A stretch of DNA of 64,000 nucleotides from assembly GCA_016709145.1 (NCBI GenBank), contig JADJEK010000002.1, positions 124,001-188,000 on the forward strand, in the 5' to 3' direction. Source of the stretch: Planctomycetota bacterium. Its GTDB lineage: Bacteria > Planctomycetota > B15-G4 > JADJEK01. Below, piece by piece: positions 45,486-54,199 of this stretch. Position numbers and translations under genes: made by a program. How positions within the stretch are numbered: position 1 is the first letter of the stretch; each line of letters starts with the position of its first letter. A model generated the notes under the pieces. It was not told where the DNA came from. It saw only the letters and a program-made list of their open reading frames with translations, and did no database searches.

Positions 45486-47008
45486 CGCTGCGCCTCCGAC
45501 CAAAGCCGGATGCGACCGACGTGGAACGGCGCTTGGACCGTGATCGGGTCGATGCGCAAGGCGCGGATCGGCGCGTGATCGGGCGTCAGCAACGGCACGA
45601 CCATGATCTGCTCGGCGTCGAAGCCGATCTGCCACGACTCGAACTTCGTGCGGCCGTCGATGCCGTTCCCGACGTCGAAGTGGACGCGCATCATCGTCGG
45701 TGTCGGAGCGCGCACTTCGAACACGAGCGCGCGCGAGCCGTCGCCGACGATCGGTTCGCGCAACCGCAGAGTGAACTGCGGCGCGGCGGACGATGCGACC
45801 GCGTCGAACTCACCGGCTTCGACCTTCGTCATACGCATGTTGCTGACGGGGCCGGGATCCGCGGACAGCGGCACTTCGGTGCTCGGGTCGTATTGCGTCG
45901 CGCGCAGCAGGTTCTCGAGCGGCGGACGCAGGTCGCGTTCGGCGCTGACGAACAAGAAGCGTTCGGGGACTTCCCAGATCATCAGGCGCGGGAACGCGCG
46001 GCGCTTCAGCAGCGAGTCCTGCGCAACCTGCAGCAACGGCACGATCGGGCCACGGCCGATGATGGCGCGATTCTCGACGCGCCGATGCAGCAGTGCGGAG
46101 AACACGCTCGGCAAGTAGTAGCCGTGCGAGTAACTGGTCCCGACCAGCACGACGTCCTCGGATTCCTTCGAGTCGAGGATCGCTTGCGTCTTCGGCTCGC
46201 GACCGACGATCGTCGAGGTCATGACGCCGAGCGAGAGTTCCAGTTCGCCGCCGTCCTTCAGGCCGAGCATCTTCACGAGGTCGCCGACGTGGCGCCGCGG
46301 CGCGTTCTCGGTGATCTCGCCCGCGATCACGGCGCCGGGAACGGCGTCGGCGCCGCCGTAGTGCTCGACGATGCGATCGGCGGCGAGTCGAGCCGCAGCG
46401 ACCGCGCCCTCGCTGGTCCAGTGCGTGTCGTTCTTGTGGTAGAGCAGCCGGCCGTCCTTCGTCAGGACCGGGCGCGGATCGATCACGCCGAGCCCGTGGG
46501 CGCGGAATGCGTCGCAACTCGCGTCGTACATCGGCCGGAACGTCGGCTCGGTCGCGCGGACCTGATCCGGCAGCAGGCTCGACTTCTCCGGCACGAACAA
46601 GACCACGACCTTGGTCCCGTTGCGCTCGAACCAGCGCACCGTCGACGCGACCAGCTCGGCCGTGCGCGGCAACGCGTCCTTCTCGAGCGCGACCGGGAAG
46701 TCGCGCGTCGACGCGCCGAGGAAGAACCACCCGTCCGCGCCGAGCAGCACCTCGTGAGGCGTGTGCTGGAACGAGCGGAACATGAACTCGTTGTACGTGC
46801 CGCGGATCAACCCCGGGACGCGTTCGTGTCGCGACAGATCACGCTCGACGGCCTTCGCCCACTCACCGCGCCGGATCGCATCGGACGAGAACGGTTGATC
46901 GAGTCCGCTGCCGGGCCAAACGCCGCCGGCCAGCTCGTAGCAGGGGACGGCCAGGACGACGGCGAAGAAGATCGAGGCGGCGACGACGAGGCCGAGGCGA
47001 CGCAGCAT
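45482..47008 (-). CDS. AlgJ/AlgX-like SGNH O-acetyltransferase partner
   Basis: A 508-aa protein anchored or exported by an N-terminal hydrophobic segment (LVVAASIFFAVVLAVPCY). The SGNH-type catalytic set is visible: D-x-H in YHKNDTHWTSEGA and the serine in VLVGTSYSHGYY. The C-terminal 130 residues look like a beta-sandwich, as in AlgX carbohydrate-binding modules. It transfers the acetyl group delivered by the adjacent MBOAT protein to an unidentified surface glycan. No alginate genes are nearby. Confidence 0.85.
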   Translation of the reverse strand: MLRRLGLVVAASIFFAVVLAVPCYELAGGVWPGSGLDQPFSSDAIRRGEWAKAVERDLSRHERVPGLIRGTYNEFMFRSFQHTPHEVLLGADGWFFLGASTRDFPVALEKDALPRTAELVASTVRWFERNGTKVVVLFVPEKSSLLPDQVRATEPTFRPMYDASCDAFRAHGLGVIDPRPVLTKDGRLLYHKNDTHWTSEGAVAAARLAADRIVEHYGGADAVPGAVIAGEITENAPRRHVGDLVKMLGLKDGGELELSLGVMTSTIVGREPKTQAILDSKESEDVVLVGTSYSHGYYLPSVFSALLHRRVENRAIIGRGPIVPLLQVAQDSLLKRRAFPRLMIWEVPERFLFVSAERDLRPPLENLLRATQYDPSTEVPLSADPGPVSNMRMTKVEAGEFDAVASSAAPQFTLRLREPIVGDGSRALVFEVRAPTPTMMRVHFDVGNGIDGRTKFESWQIGFDAEQIMVVPLLTPDHAPIRALRIDPITVQAPFHVGRIRLWSEAQR

Positions 47009-47046
47009 GGTTCCGGCCGATGAGCGGGTTGCGAGGGGCGCGGAGT

Positions 47047-48150
47047 CTACACCCGACCGCGGCGGTTGCGGATGTAGTCGACCAAGACGAAATTCCCGAG
47101 CCGTTCAGGGCTCGCGTAGTACGCACGTCCGTGGTTCGTGCGCGTGAACGTCTCGATGAAGTCGACGAGCGTCGGGTCGTTCGTGAGCATGAACGTGGTG
47201 ACCACGACTCCGTCGCGCCGCAGTCGCGCAGCTTCGTCGAGCGTCGCGACGACGACACGGTCGTCCAGGCCGAACGGATTCTTGTACAGCCGGCCGTCGG
47301 CTTCGGTCAGCGCCGACGGCTTGCCGTCCGTGATCATCAGGATCTGCTTGTTCGGGTGCTTCTTGCGCGCGAGCAGCTGCGCGGCCACGCGTAGGCCAGC
47401 GCGCGTGTTGGTGTGGTAGGGACCGTTGCTCACGTACGGAATGCGATGCAGCGGCACCTCGGTCGCTTCGTCGCCGAACAGCACCACGGCCAGGTCGTCT
47501 TTCGGGTAACGCGTGCGGATCAGTTCGACCAACGCCAGCGCGACCTGCTTCGCCGGCGTGATGCGGTCCTCGCCGTAGAGCGTCATCGAATGCGAGACGT
47601 CGATCAGGATCACGCTCGCGCACGACGTCGTGGCTTCGGTCTCGAACACTTCGACGTCGCGCTCGCTGAACTCGACGTCGAGTCCGCCGCGACGCATCGC
47701 GTTCTGCATCGACGTGCGGTAGTCGATCGAACCGGGGTCGTCACCGAACACGTAGGGCCGCGTTTCCGAGGTGCGCTCGTGCCCCTGCCCGATCGTCTTG
47801 GATCGATGCGAGCCCTCGCTGCCGCGCGTGCCCGGTTTCAGCGCCGAGAACAACCTCGTCAACGCATCGCGGCGGATCGCCTGTTCTCCGCCGGGTGCGA
47901 GCTTCATGCTGCCGCCGCGTTCCTTCTCGATCATTCCCTCGCGCGCGAGTCGAGCGAGGAAGTCGGCTTTGGAGAACTGTGCGTCGAACACGCCCATGCG
48001 CCGATCGACCTGGTCGAGCCACCGCTCCGTCTGCTCGAGGTCGCCGTCCGCCATCAGCGCGAGGTGGAGCCACAGCTTGCGCGTGCGTTCGAAGCGCTGC
48101 TCGCTGGACAGGGACTTGGGGTCGAAGCGGGCGTAGGTGATTCGGACCAA
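47047..48150 (-). CDS. von Willebrand A protein, partner of the MoxR-like ATPase
   Basis: A 367-aa cytoplasmic protein. The vWA domain (about 175-355) has an intact MIDAS, D184-V-S-H-S-M, plus ILMITDGKP. The N-terminal half is helical and charged. It starts 4 bp after the ATPase gene, matching the widespread pairing of chelatase-type AAA+ ATPases with vWA proteins that deliver metal or remodel a target. The target is unknown. Confidence 0.85.
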   Translation of the reverse strand: MVRITYARFDPKSLSSEQRFERTRKLWLHLALMADGDLEQTERWLDQVDRRMGVFDAQFSKADFLARLAREGMIEKERGGSMKLAPGGEQAIRRDALTRLFSALKPGTRGSEGSHRSKTIGQGHERTSETRPYVFGDDPGSIDYRTSMQNAMRRGGLDVEFSERDVEVFETEATTSCASVILIDVSHSMTLYGEDRITPAKQVALALVELIRTRYPKDDLAVVLFGDEATEVPLHRIPYVSNGPYHTNTRAGLRVAAQLLARKKHPNKQILMITDGKPSALTEADGRLYKNPFGLDDRVVVATLDEAARLRRDGVVVTTFMLTNDPTLVDFIETFTRTNHGRAYYASPERLGNFVLVDYIRNRRGRV

Positions 48151-48154
48151 GGCT

Positions 48155-49618
48155 TCAGTCCTTCAGGCCCTTGACCATGCGGTCGAACTCGTCGCCGTAC
48201 GTGGCGCCGTCGAGCGCGACGTCCTTGCTCAAGATCGAAGCCTGATGCAGTCCTTCGAGGATGAACTCCATCGCTGCAGCGATCTCGGCGTCGTCGTGGC
48301 TCGCGAAGAAATTGCGCGCGAGCGCTTCGAGATCGGGCACGACGGACAACGCTTCCTTGGACTGCGCGTCCGACATGCGGTCGGAGACGGTGACGCGTCC
48401 TCCGCCGCGGAAATGCCCGAGCAGCTTCTCGTAGACCTTGGCTCCGCCGCCGTCCTGGTACGGGTCGGGCAGCACGCGATCGAACACGACCTTGATCGCC
48501 TTGCCGATCAGTTTGGCGGCGACCGCGCGCGGACCTTCGCGTTCACCCTCGTAGACCAGTTCGACCTTGCCCGTGATCGCGCTGTCGGCGGCGTAGAGAT
48601 CCGCGGTACGAGGCGTCACGCGTGCGGACTGCGCCCGCAACGCGCGTCGCTCGGCGTTCGACACCACGAGTTCGAGCAGCGCGATCGTCATGCGCGCGGA
48701 CACGCCGGAGTTCTGGTCGACGAAGCTCGACGTGCGCGCCTGGATCGCGGTCTCCTCGATGACCTCGCGCAGGTAGCGCGGGACGACGATCCGGGGGCCT
48801 TCGCCGCGTTCGATCCAAGCCTCTTGCGCCGTGATCGCGAGACCGTCGTCGAGCGTCAGCGGATAGTGCGTGCTGATCTGCGACTCGATGCGATCGCGCA
48901 GTGGCGTGATGATCGAGCCGCGATTGGTGTAGTCCTCGGGATTGGCCGAGAACACGAGCAGCACGTCGAGCGGGATGCGTACGGGGAAGCCGCGGATCTG
49001 CACGTCGCGTTCTTCGAGCAAGTCGAGCAGGCCGACTTGGATGCGCGTCGGCAGATCCGGCAGTTCGTTGATCGCGAAGATGCCGCGGTTGGTGCGCGGC
49101 ACGATGCCGTAGTGGATCACGCGTTCGTCGGCGAGGTCGAGCTTGCGCGCCGCCGCCTTGATCGGGTCGATGTCGCCGATCAGGTCGGCGACGGTGATGT
49201 CCGGCGTCGCGAGCTTCTCGCGGTAGCGCTCGCTCCGCGGGATCCAGCGCAACGGCAGGTCGTCGCCGAGTTCGACCACGAGGCGCTTGGCCTCAGCGGA
49301 CAACGGCGCGAGCGGATGGCTGTTCAACGGGCAGCCGTCGATCGCCGGGATCTCCGGGTCGAGCAGGTCGGTCAATTGGCGCAGCAACCGGGTCTTGGCC
49401 TGACCGCGCAAGCCGAGCAGGATGAAATCGTGGCGCGCGAGCAGTGCGTTCACGATCTGCGGCACGACGGTTTCCTCGTAACCGACGATGCCGGAAAACA
49501 GCGGTTTGCCGCTGCGCAGCGCCGCGATGAGGTTTCGGCGGATCTCGTCGCGTACGCTCTCCGGCGGTCGCGCCAGCCCCTTCGCCTTCCACTGACCGAG
49601 AGTTCGAATGGTGTTCAC
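48155..49618 (-). CDS. MoxR/magnesium-chelatase-type AAA+ ATPase
   Basis: A 487-aa AAA+ protein. Walker A is GLRGQAKT (69-76), with Ala in place of the usual Gly. Walker B reads GIFAINELPDL, with Asn where the Mg-binding Asp is usual but Glu kept. LLVFSANPEDYTNRG and ITPLRDRIESQ follow the ChlI/MoxR pattern. GTG 49618 fits the domain start; sequence upstream is antisense to the amidohydrolase. With the vWA gene it probably forms a chaperone or metal-insertion pair. Confidence 0.82.
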   Translation of the reverse strand: MNTIRTLGQWKAKGLARPPESVRDEIRRNLIAALRSGKPLFSGIVGYEETVVPQIVNALLARHDFILLGLRGQAKTRLLRQLTDLLDPEIPAIDGCPLNSHPLAPLSAEAKRLVVELGDDLPLRWIPRSERYREKLATPDITVADLIGDIDPIKAAARKLDLADERVIHYGIVPRTNRGIFAINELPDLPTRIQVGLLDLLEERDVQIRGFPVRIPLDVLLVFSANPEDYTNRGSIITPLRDRIESQISTHYPLTLDDGLAITAQEAWIERGEGPRIVVPRYLREVIEETAIQARTSSFVDQNSGVSARMTIALLELVVSNAERRALRAQSARVTPRTADLYAADSAITGKVELVYEGEREGPRAVAAKLIGKAIKVVFDRVLPDPYQDGGGAKVYEKLLGHFRGGGRVTVSDRMSDAQSKEALSVVPDLEALARNFFASHDDAEIAAAMEFILEGLHQASILSKDVALDGATYGDEFDRMVKGLKD

Positions 49619-49715
49619 GGCAGCCGTTTCGTCATGGGTGAGCCGGGAGGATAGCAGGCCGCGCCGTGCGGCTCGTGCGCCGGACGCCACGCCGAGCTCG
49701 CGTGGGCACGCTGTC

Positions 49716-51647
49716 ATGCAGCCTCCGCGCGCACGGATGCGATCGCTTCTCGTGTGGCTCGCGCTCGCGATCGGCGCCGCTGTGTCGATGCAGGCGCGCG
49801 CGGCTGGCGCGCAGGTCGAACCGACCGTGACCTGGATCCGCGACGTGCGCGTCTGGAGCGGGATCCCCGGCAGCGCGGTCCGCGAACGCGCGTGGGTCGA
49901 GTTGTGCGGCGATCGCGTCGGACGCATCGAGGACGAGGCGCCGACGCCGCGTCCGGACGCAGCGATCGATGGGTCGGGCTGCACGCTGCTGCCCGGTTTG
50001 TTCGACCTCCACGTCCATCTCGGAGCGACGGCCGCACCGTTCGAGGCCAGCGCGGCGCCGCGGTCCGAAACGTTTGCGCGCGCGGCGCTGGCTTGCGGCG
50101 TCACCACGTTGTTCGACTTGCACGGGGACGAAGACGAGCTCTTGCGGCTGCGTGCCGTGAGCCGGACCGACGTCACGCTGCCGCGCGTGCTCGCTGCGGG
50201 CAGTGCGCTGACCGTCGTCGGTGGGCATGGCACCGAAGGCGGCCATCCCGCGCGCATCGTGAACGACCCGGAGTCCGCTCGCGCCGCGGTGGCGGATGCG
50301 ATCGCGCATGGCGCCGACGTGATCAAGGTGATGTTCGAGCGGGGCGGCTGGGGTGGCATGCCGGCGCAGTCGTGCATGGACGAGGCGACGCTGCTCGCGG
50401 TGATCGAATCCGCGCACGCCCTCGGAGCGCGCGTGGTCGTGCATGCGGTCGAACGGGATGCCGCGCTGTTCTCCGTCGAGCACGGAGCGGACGTGCTCGC
50501 GCATCTGCCGTTCGAGGGCGCGCTCGACCAGGACTTCGTCGAACGCGTGCGCAAGAGCGGAGCGGCCGTGATGCCGACGCTCGCCGCGTACGGCGCGCTC
50601 GCCGGCGACGACTTGGTCGGTGGTGAACTGGAGGCGTACGTCGACCCGTCGGTGCGCCGCGCCGCGGCCGCCGCGCAGGAGTTGTCGGAGCGCGCCGCGG
50701 CGTTGTCGATCTACTTCAACGAGCGCCTGCCGCGCCTGCGCGATGCGCTGTTCCGGTTGCATCGCGCGGGAGTCGTGTTGTTGCCGGGCAGCGATGCCGG
50801 CATGCCCGGGGCTTTCCACGGGCCGGCGACCGCCGCGGAGTTCCGCGCGTGGATCGATGCCGGGATCCCACCCGAGGACGCGCTGACGGCATTCACCTAC
50901 GGCGCGGCCACGTTCCTCGGCGAGGCCGAGCGACGTGGGGCGGTCACGTCGGGGCGCGTAGCGGACTTGCTTCTCGTCGACGGGGATCCCTGCGCGGATG
51001 CGAGCGCGTTGACCAGGGTCCGCGCGGTCTGGCGCGCGGGCGTACTCGTGGATCGCGCTGCGGTCGCCGCGCTGTTCGTCGCGTCGCGGCCGCTGCAGCC
51101 CGTGGCCGACGCGAAGGACCGCGGCGTGTCGTTCGACTTCGAATCCGAGACCGGCGCGCTGCCGCGACACACGCGCTTCCCCGAGTCCGACGAGCCCGGC
51201 AAGGCGGAGCTCGTCGTTTCCGCCGTGCGCGACTACGGCGAAGCGAACGCGACGAGTTTCTTGCGCATCGACGGCACGCTCGCGCGCGGACTCCCGCATC
51301 GCCGGCGCCTCGCGGTCACGCTGCTGCCCGCCGCAGGCGACGTGTTCGAGGCCGTCGGTGCCGAGGACCTGCGCTTCCGGCTACGGGCGTCCGCTCGCGG
51401 CGAGTTCCGCGTCCGGCTGTTGACGCGAGACGTCACCGACGGCGACGCGTTCGCCGCCACGATCGCGGTCGACACCGAGTGGCGCACGTACCGCGTGCCG
51501 TTCCAGGGATTGGCGCAGGTCGGCTTCGGACGTCGCGTCGCGTTCGACTCGGGCGCGATCTTGGGCATCGAGTTCGCCACGCCGATCGGAGCGGTCGGCA
51601 CGTTCCGCGTGGACGTCGACGATGTCGAGTTCGGCCCACAGAATTGA
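49716..51647 (+). CDS. Secreted amidohydrolase with C-terminal CIA30/CBM-like domain
   Basis: A 643-aa exported metal hydrolase. A signal peptide precedes the enzyme (LLVWLALAIGAAVSMQARA). Metal-binding H99-x-H101 (FDLHVHLG), VVVHAVERD and LLPGSDAGMPG are typical of imidazolonepropionase/prolidase-like amidohydrolases. Residues about 475-643 form a beta-sandwich (VSFDFESETGAL ... TYRVPFQGL ... DVDDVEFG) resembling CIA30 or family-11 carbohydrate-binding modules, an uncommon partner. The start could also be ATG 49737. Substrate unknown. Confidence 0.82.
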   Translation: MQPPRARMRSLLVWLALAIGAAVSMQARAAGAQVEPTVTWIRDVRVWSGIPGSAVRERAWVELCGDRVGRIEDEAPTPRPDAAIDGSGCTLLPGLFDLHVHLGATAAPFEASAAPRSETFARAALACGVTTLFDLHGDEDELLRLRAVSRTDVTLPRVLAAGSALTVVGGHGTEGGHPARIVNDPESARAAVADAIAHGADVIKVMFERGGWGGMPAQSCMDEATLLAVIESAHALGARVVVHAVERDAALFSVEHGADVLAHLPFEGALDQDFVERVRKSGAAVMPTLAAYGALAGDDLVGGELEAYVDPSVRRAAAAAQELSERAAALSIYFNERLPRLRDALFRLHRAGVVLLPGSDAGMPGAFHGPATAAEFRAWIDAGIPPEDALTAFTYGAATFLGEAERRGAVTSGRVADLLLVDGDPCADASALTRVRAVWRAGVLVDRAAVAALFVASRPLQPVADAKDRGVSFDFESETGALPRHTRFPESDEPGKAELVVSAVRDYGEANATSFLRIDGTLARGLPHRRRLAVTLLPAAGDVFEAVGAEDLRFRLRASARGEFRVRLLTRDVTDGDAFAATIAVDTEWRTYRVPFQGLAQVGFGRRVAFDSGAILGIEFATPIGAVGTFRVDVDDVEFGPQN

Positions 51648-51651
51648 GAGC

Positions 51652-51667
51652 CGGATGAGTCCATCCG
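51652..51667. terminator. Small hairpin between convergent genes
   Basis: CGGATG (51652-51657) pairs with CATCCG (51662-51667) around a 4-nt loop, just after the amidohydrolase stop. No T-run follows. Confidence 0.3.
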
Positions 51668-51692
51668 ATGGATTCACGTGGTCTCTTCCGCC

Positions 51693-51965
51693 TCACGGCG
51701 GCGCGGTCGAGACCTGTTCCACGTGTCCGAGGATCGTCGCGTCGACCGGGACGAATTGCACCGGCAACGGATACGTGGCCTCGCGGCCACCGATCCAGAA
51801 CACGACGTCGCCGATGCCGGAATGCACGGCGTCGCACGCGACGAGTTGCGCTCCCTTGGGCTGCAAGCGCTCGTCGAGCGGTTGCAGCCACAGCAGCTTC
51901 AAGCCCTCGAGGCCGGCAGTCCGTCGCGTGGCGACGACGCGGCCCGTGACACGACCGAGATTCAT
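51693..51965 (-). CDS. EutN/CcmL-family microcompartment vertex protein (copy 2)
   Basis: A 90-aa protein of the bacterial-microcompartment pentamer family (BMC-P), which caps the vertices of icosahedral protein shells. It starts MNLGRVTGRVVATRR and shows the conserved core LLWLQPL, LVACDAVHSGIGDVVFWIGG and the closing PVDATILGHVEQV. ATG 51965 has GAAGG upstream. It lies 2 bp after a second BMC-P gene; no hexameric BMC-H gene is in the window. Confidence 0.88.
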   Translation of the reverse strand: MNLGRVTGRVVATRRTAGLEGLKLLWLQPLDERLQPKGAQLVACDAVHSGIGDVVFWIGGREATYPLPVQFVPVDATILGHVEQVSTAPP

Positions 51966-51967
51966 CG

Positions 51968-52276
51968 TCAGGCCTTCACTGCGGGCGCCTGGCGATCCCA
52001 GACCAGCTCGCCGTCGACGTCCCACGAGTCGATGATCGCCATGATCACCGCGTCGGCAGGTTTGCCGTCGGTGGCCGGCGTCTGGCGCGCCGACGAGCCG
52101 GTCGCGTAGAGCACCATGTCGCCATGCCCAGCGCCGACAGCGTCGATCGCGACCACGTATTTGCCGGTGGGCTTGCCGCGCTCGCTGACGTCGCGCACGA
52201 CCTGGAACTTCAGGCCGACCATCTTCTCGTCCTTCACCGTCGAGACCACGGTGCCGACGACTTGACCGATCAACAC
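51968..52276 (-). CDS. EutN/CcmL-family microcompartment vertex protein (copy 1)
   Basis: A 102-aa BMC-P protein: LIGQVVGTVVSTVKD, VVAIDAVGAGHGDMVLYATG, and VIMAIIDSWDVDG. GTG 52276 is preceded by a strong AAGGAGG. It differs enough from its neighbour to be a distinct paralogue, as in planctomycete shells that use several pentamers. It lies 12 bp after the SurA-like foldase gene and is probably co-transcribed with it. Confidence 0.88.
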   Translation of the reverse strand: MLIGQVVGTVVSTVKDEKMVGLKFQVVRDVSERGKPTGKYVVAIDAVGAGHGDMVLYATGSSARQTPATDGKPADAVIMAIIDSWDVDGELVWDRQAPAVKA

Positions 52277-52288
52277 GAGCTGCCTCCT

Positions 52289-53656
52289 TCAGGGACCGAC
52301 GGAGCGTCGCACGACGCCCGCGCCGTCCTTCAGTGTCTTGAACAGGTCCTCACGCGCACGCGCACGGACCATGGTCGCGAGTTGTTCGTATCCCGGCGCC
52401 GCTTGCACGTCGAGCAACTCGACGAGGTAGACCCCTTCGGTCGCTTCGAGCGGACCGGCGAGGCCCGGACGCTCGTCGCGCGCGGCCAGCGCCTTCTGCG
52501 CGATCGCTCCGAGCGGAGTGCGCGCCGCAGCGACCAATTGGCCGACGTTGCCGTCTTGCGCTGCCGAGGGATGCTCGGAGATGGCCTTCGCGACGTCGCC
52601 GAACGTCGTGGTGCCGGCATGGAGCGCCGTGAGCTTCTCGTCGAGAATGCGCTTGGCCTCGTCGTAGCCGCGTGGGACGAACTTGGCCTCGACCGCGCCG
52701 GGCGCGCCGGCTTTCAAGAAGATCACGCGCATCGTGACGGTGCGACCTGCGCGCTCGTTGAACTCGGCGCGATGCGCGCCGAAGAACGCACGCAGCTCGG
52801 GGTCGGGGTAGAGGTCGTCGACCAACTTCTCCATGAGCAGCTTGGCGCGGAACAGTCGACTCGTGCGCAGGGCCTCGATCGACAGGCCTTTCTCGGCCAG
52901 GAGTCGACGCAGGTCGACGTCGGCATTGCGTTGCCGCTCGCGGTACTCCTTCTCCCATTGATCGAGTCCGGCGTCGACGTCGCGGTCGGTGAGGATCAGT
53001 CCTTGGCGCGCGGCAGCTTGTTCGACGACGTAGCAGCCGATCAACTCGTCGAGCCATTCGTCCTGCTTCTTGCGCTGACTGGCTTCGACCAAACGCCGAC
53101 CGAGACGCGTGAGGTCGATCGGGACACCGTCGACGCGCGCGGCGATGCCGGTGTCGACTTCGGTGCGATCGATGCGCGCGCGGGCCATGCGATCGCCGAT
53201 CCACACGTGCATCTTCTCTTGCGGAACAGGGTCGTCGTCGTCGAGCTCGAACTCCGCGCGGACGAGCCGCTCGAGCAACAGCACCGGGCGCAGCTTGCTG
53301 CGGAACAGCCCGAGGTCGATGTGGTTCGCGGCGAGGTACGAGGTCAGGTCCTTGGCGCCGGCTTCGCGGGCGCTCTTCTCGAACTCGCGTTCGTAGGTGG
53401 CGAAGCGAGCGGTGACTTGTTCGTCGGTGACCGACAAACCGCGGCGCTCGGCTTCGAGGAACACGATCTGTTCGCTGATCAAGTCGTCGAGCGCCTGTTC
53501 GGCGAACTCGGTCGCGCGATGCTCACGCGCGACGAACGTCTCGAATTCCTGGCGCGGGATGGTGGCCTCGCCGACGCGCGCGATCGCGTCGTCGGCGAGT
53601 TGCGGGGCCTGGAGCGCGGCGACGTGGATACAAGCGGAGAGGACGACGGCGATCAC
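52289..53656 (-). CDS. SurA/PpiC-like peptidyl-prolyl isomerase, exported
   Basis: A 455-aa periplasmic foldase. A short hydrophobic leader (VIAVVLSACIHVAAL) is followed by a helical chaperone part. A parvulin-type rotamase domain near the C-terminus shows FGDVAKAISEHPSAAQDGNV and GPLEATEGVYLVELLDV. GTG 53656 has CCGGAA eight bases upstream. It heads an operon with the two shell-vertex genes, an unexpected mix because shells are cytoplasmic. Confidence 0.78.
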   Translation of the reverse strand: MIAVVLSACIHVAALQAPQLADDAIARVGEATIPRQEFETFVAREHRATEFAEQALDDLISEQIVFLEAERRGLSVTDEQVTARFATYEREFEKSAREAGAKDLTSYLAANHIDLGLFRSKLRPVLLLERLVRAEFELDDDDPVPQEKMHVWIGDRMARARIDRTEVDTGIAARVDGVPIDLTRLGRRLVEASQRKKQDEWLDELIGCYVVEQAAARQGLILTDRDVDAGLDQWEKEYRERQRNADVDLRRLLAEKGLSIEALRTSRLFRAKLLMEKLVDDLYPDPELRAFFGAHRAEFNERAGRTVTMRVIFLKAGAPGAVEAKFVPRGYDEAKRILDEKLTALHAGTTTFGDVAKAISEHPSAAQDGNVGQLVAAARTPLGAIAQKALAARDERPGLAGPLEATEGVYLVELLDVQAAPGYEQLATMVRARAREDLFKTLKDGAGVVRRSVGP

Positions 53657-54199
53657 GCGTGATTCCGGCAAGAGCCCGTGGATGCGGGGATCGTAACGGT
53701 CGCGTCCTCGAGGTGCAGCGGCGTGCTTGAGTGCGTTCCGCGTCGATCTTCGTGAGATCGTGCGCGGTCGAACTCGCGGGCGCAGCACGAGTTGCGCGGT
53801 GGCTGCGCGGATCGCGGGAGATTCACGGGGATCGCGTGCATCGAATCCGCCGAAGAAAGGTCTGCGAAGCACGGTCCTCTCCCGAACGGGCACGGCGAGG
53901 GGACGAGGGGTCGGCGGAATCGTTTCCGCCGGCCCTTTTTTCGTCGCCGCGCAACGCCGGTCGCCGTGCGCCCGCCCCGCGTGGAACGGGACGACGGAGA
54001 GCCCGCAGCGCGCACCGATCGCGACTTGAGCACGAGCTGACGCGGTTTCCGCCGACGAGCGCCAGTCGATCTCACGCACGCGTCGCGAGTTAGGGCGAGT
54101 GCGGTCAGCAAGTGCGGCCAAATCGAATCCACGAGCGCGGCGGCGCTCCGATAAGCGAACCGTCGACGTCCCGCGCAGTGCGGGACCGAGGAGCCGTTC
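53657..54199. other. 543-bp non-coding region upstream of the prepilin operon
   Basis: No convincing gene is present on either strand; short open frames here are Arg-rich and lack start signals. It contains the structured RNA and terminator at 53874-53941. Just before the first prepilin-operon gene it has a 7-bp hairpin (54166-54184 area) next to the ribosome-binding site GAGGAG. Confidence 0.55.
53874..53941 (+). ncRNA. Structured RNA ending in an intrinsic terminator (attenuator or small RNA)
   Basis: GTCCTCTC (53874-53881) pairs with GAGGGGAC (53897-53904) over 8 bp with one wobble. A terminator hairpin follows, CGGCGGAA/TTCCGCCG (53912-53919 with 53924-53931), then GCCC and six T (53936-53941). 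This is the best intrinsic terminator in the window, yet no gene precedes it on this strand. The 5' end is unknown. Either a small RNA ends here, or the prepilin operon is controlled by attenuation about 260 bp upstream of its first gene. Confidence 0.5.
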
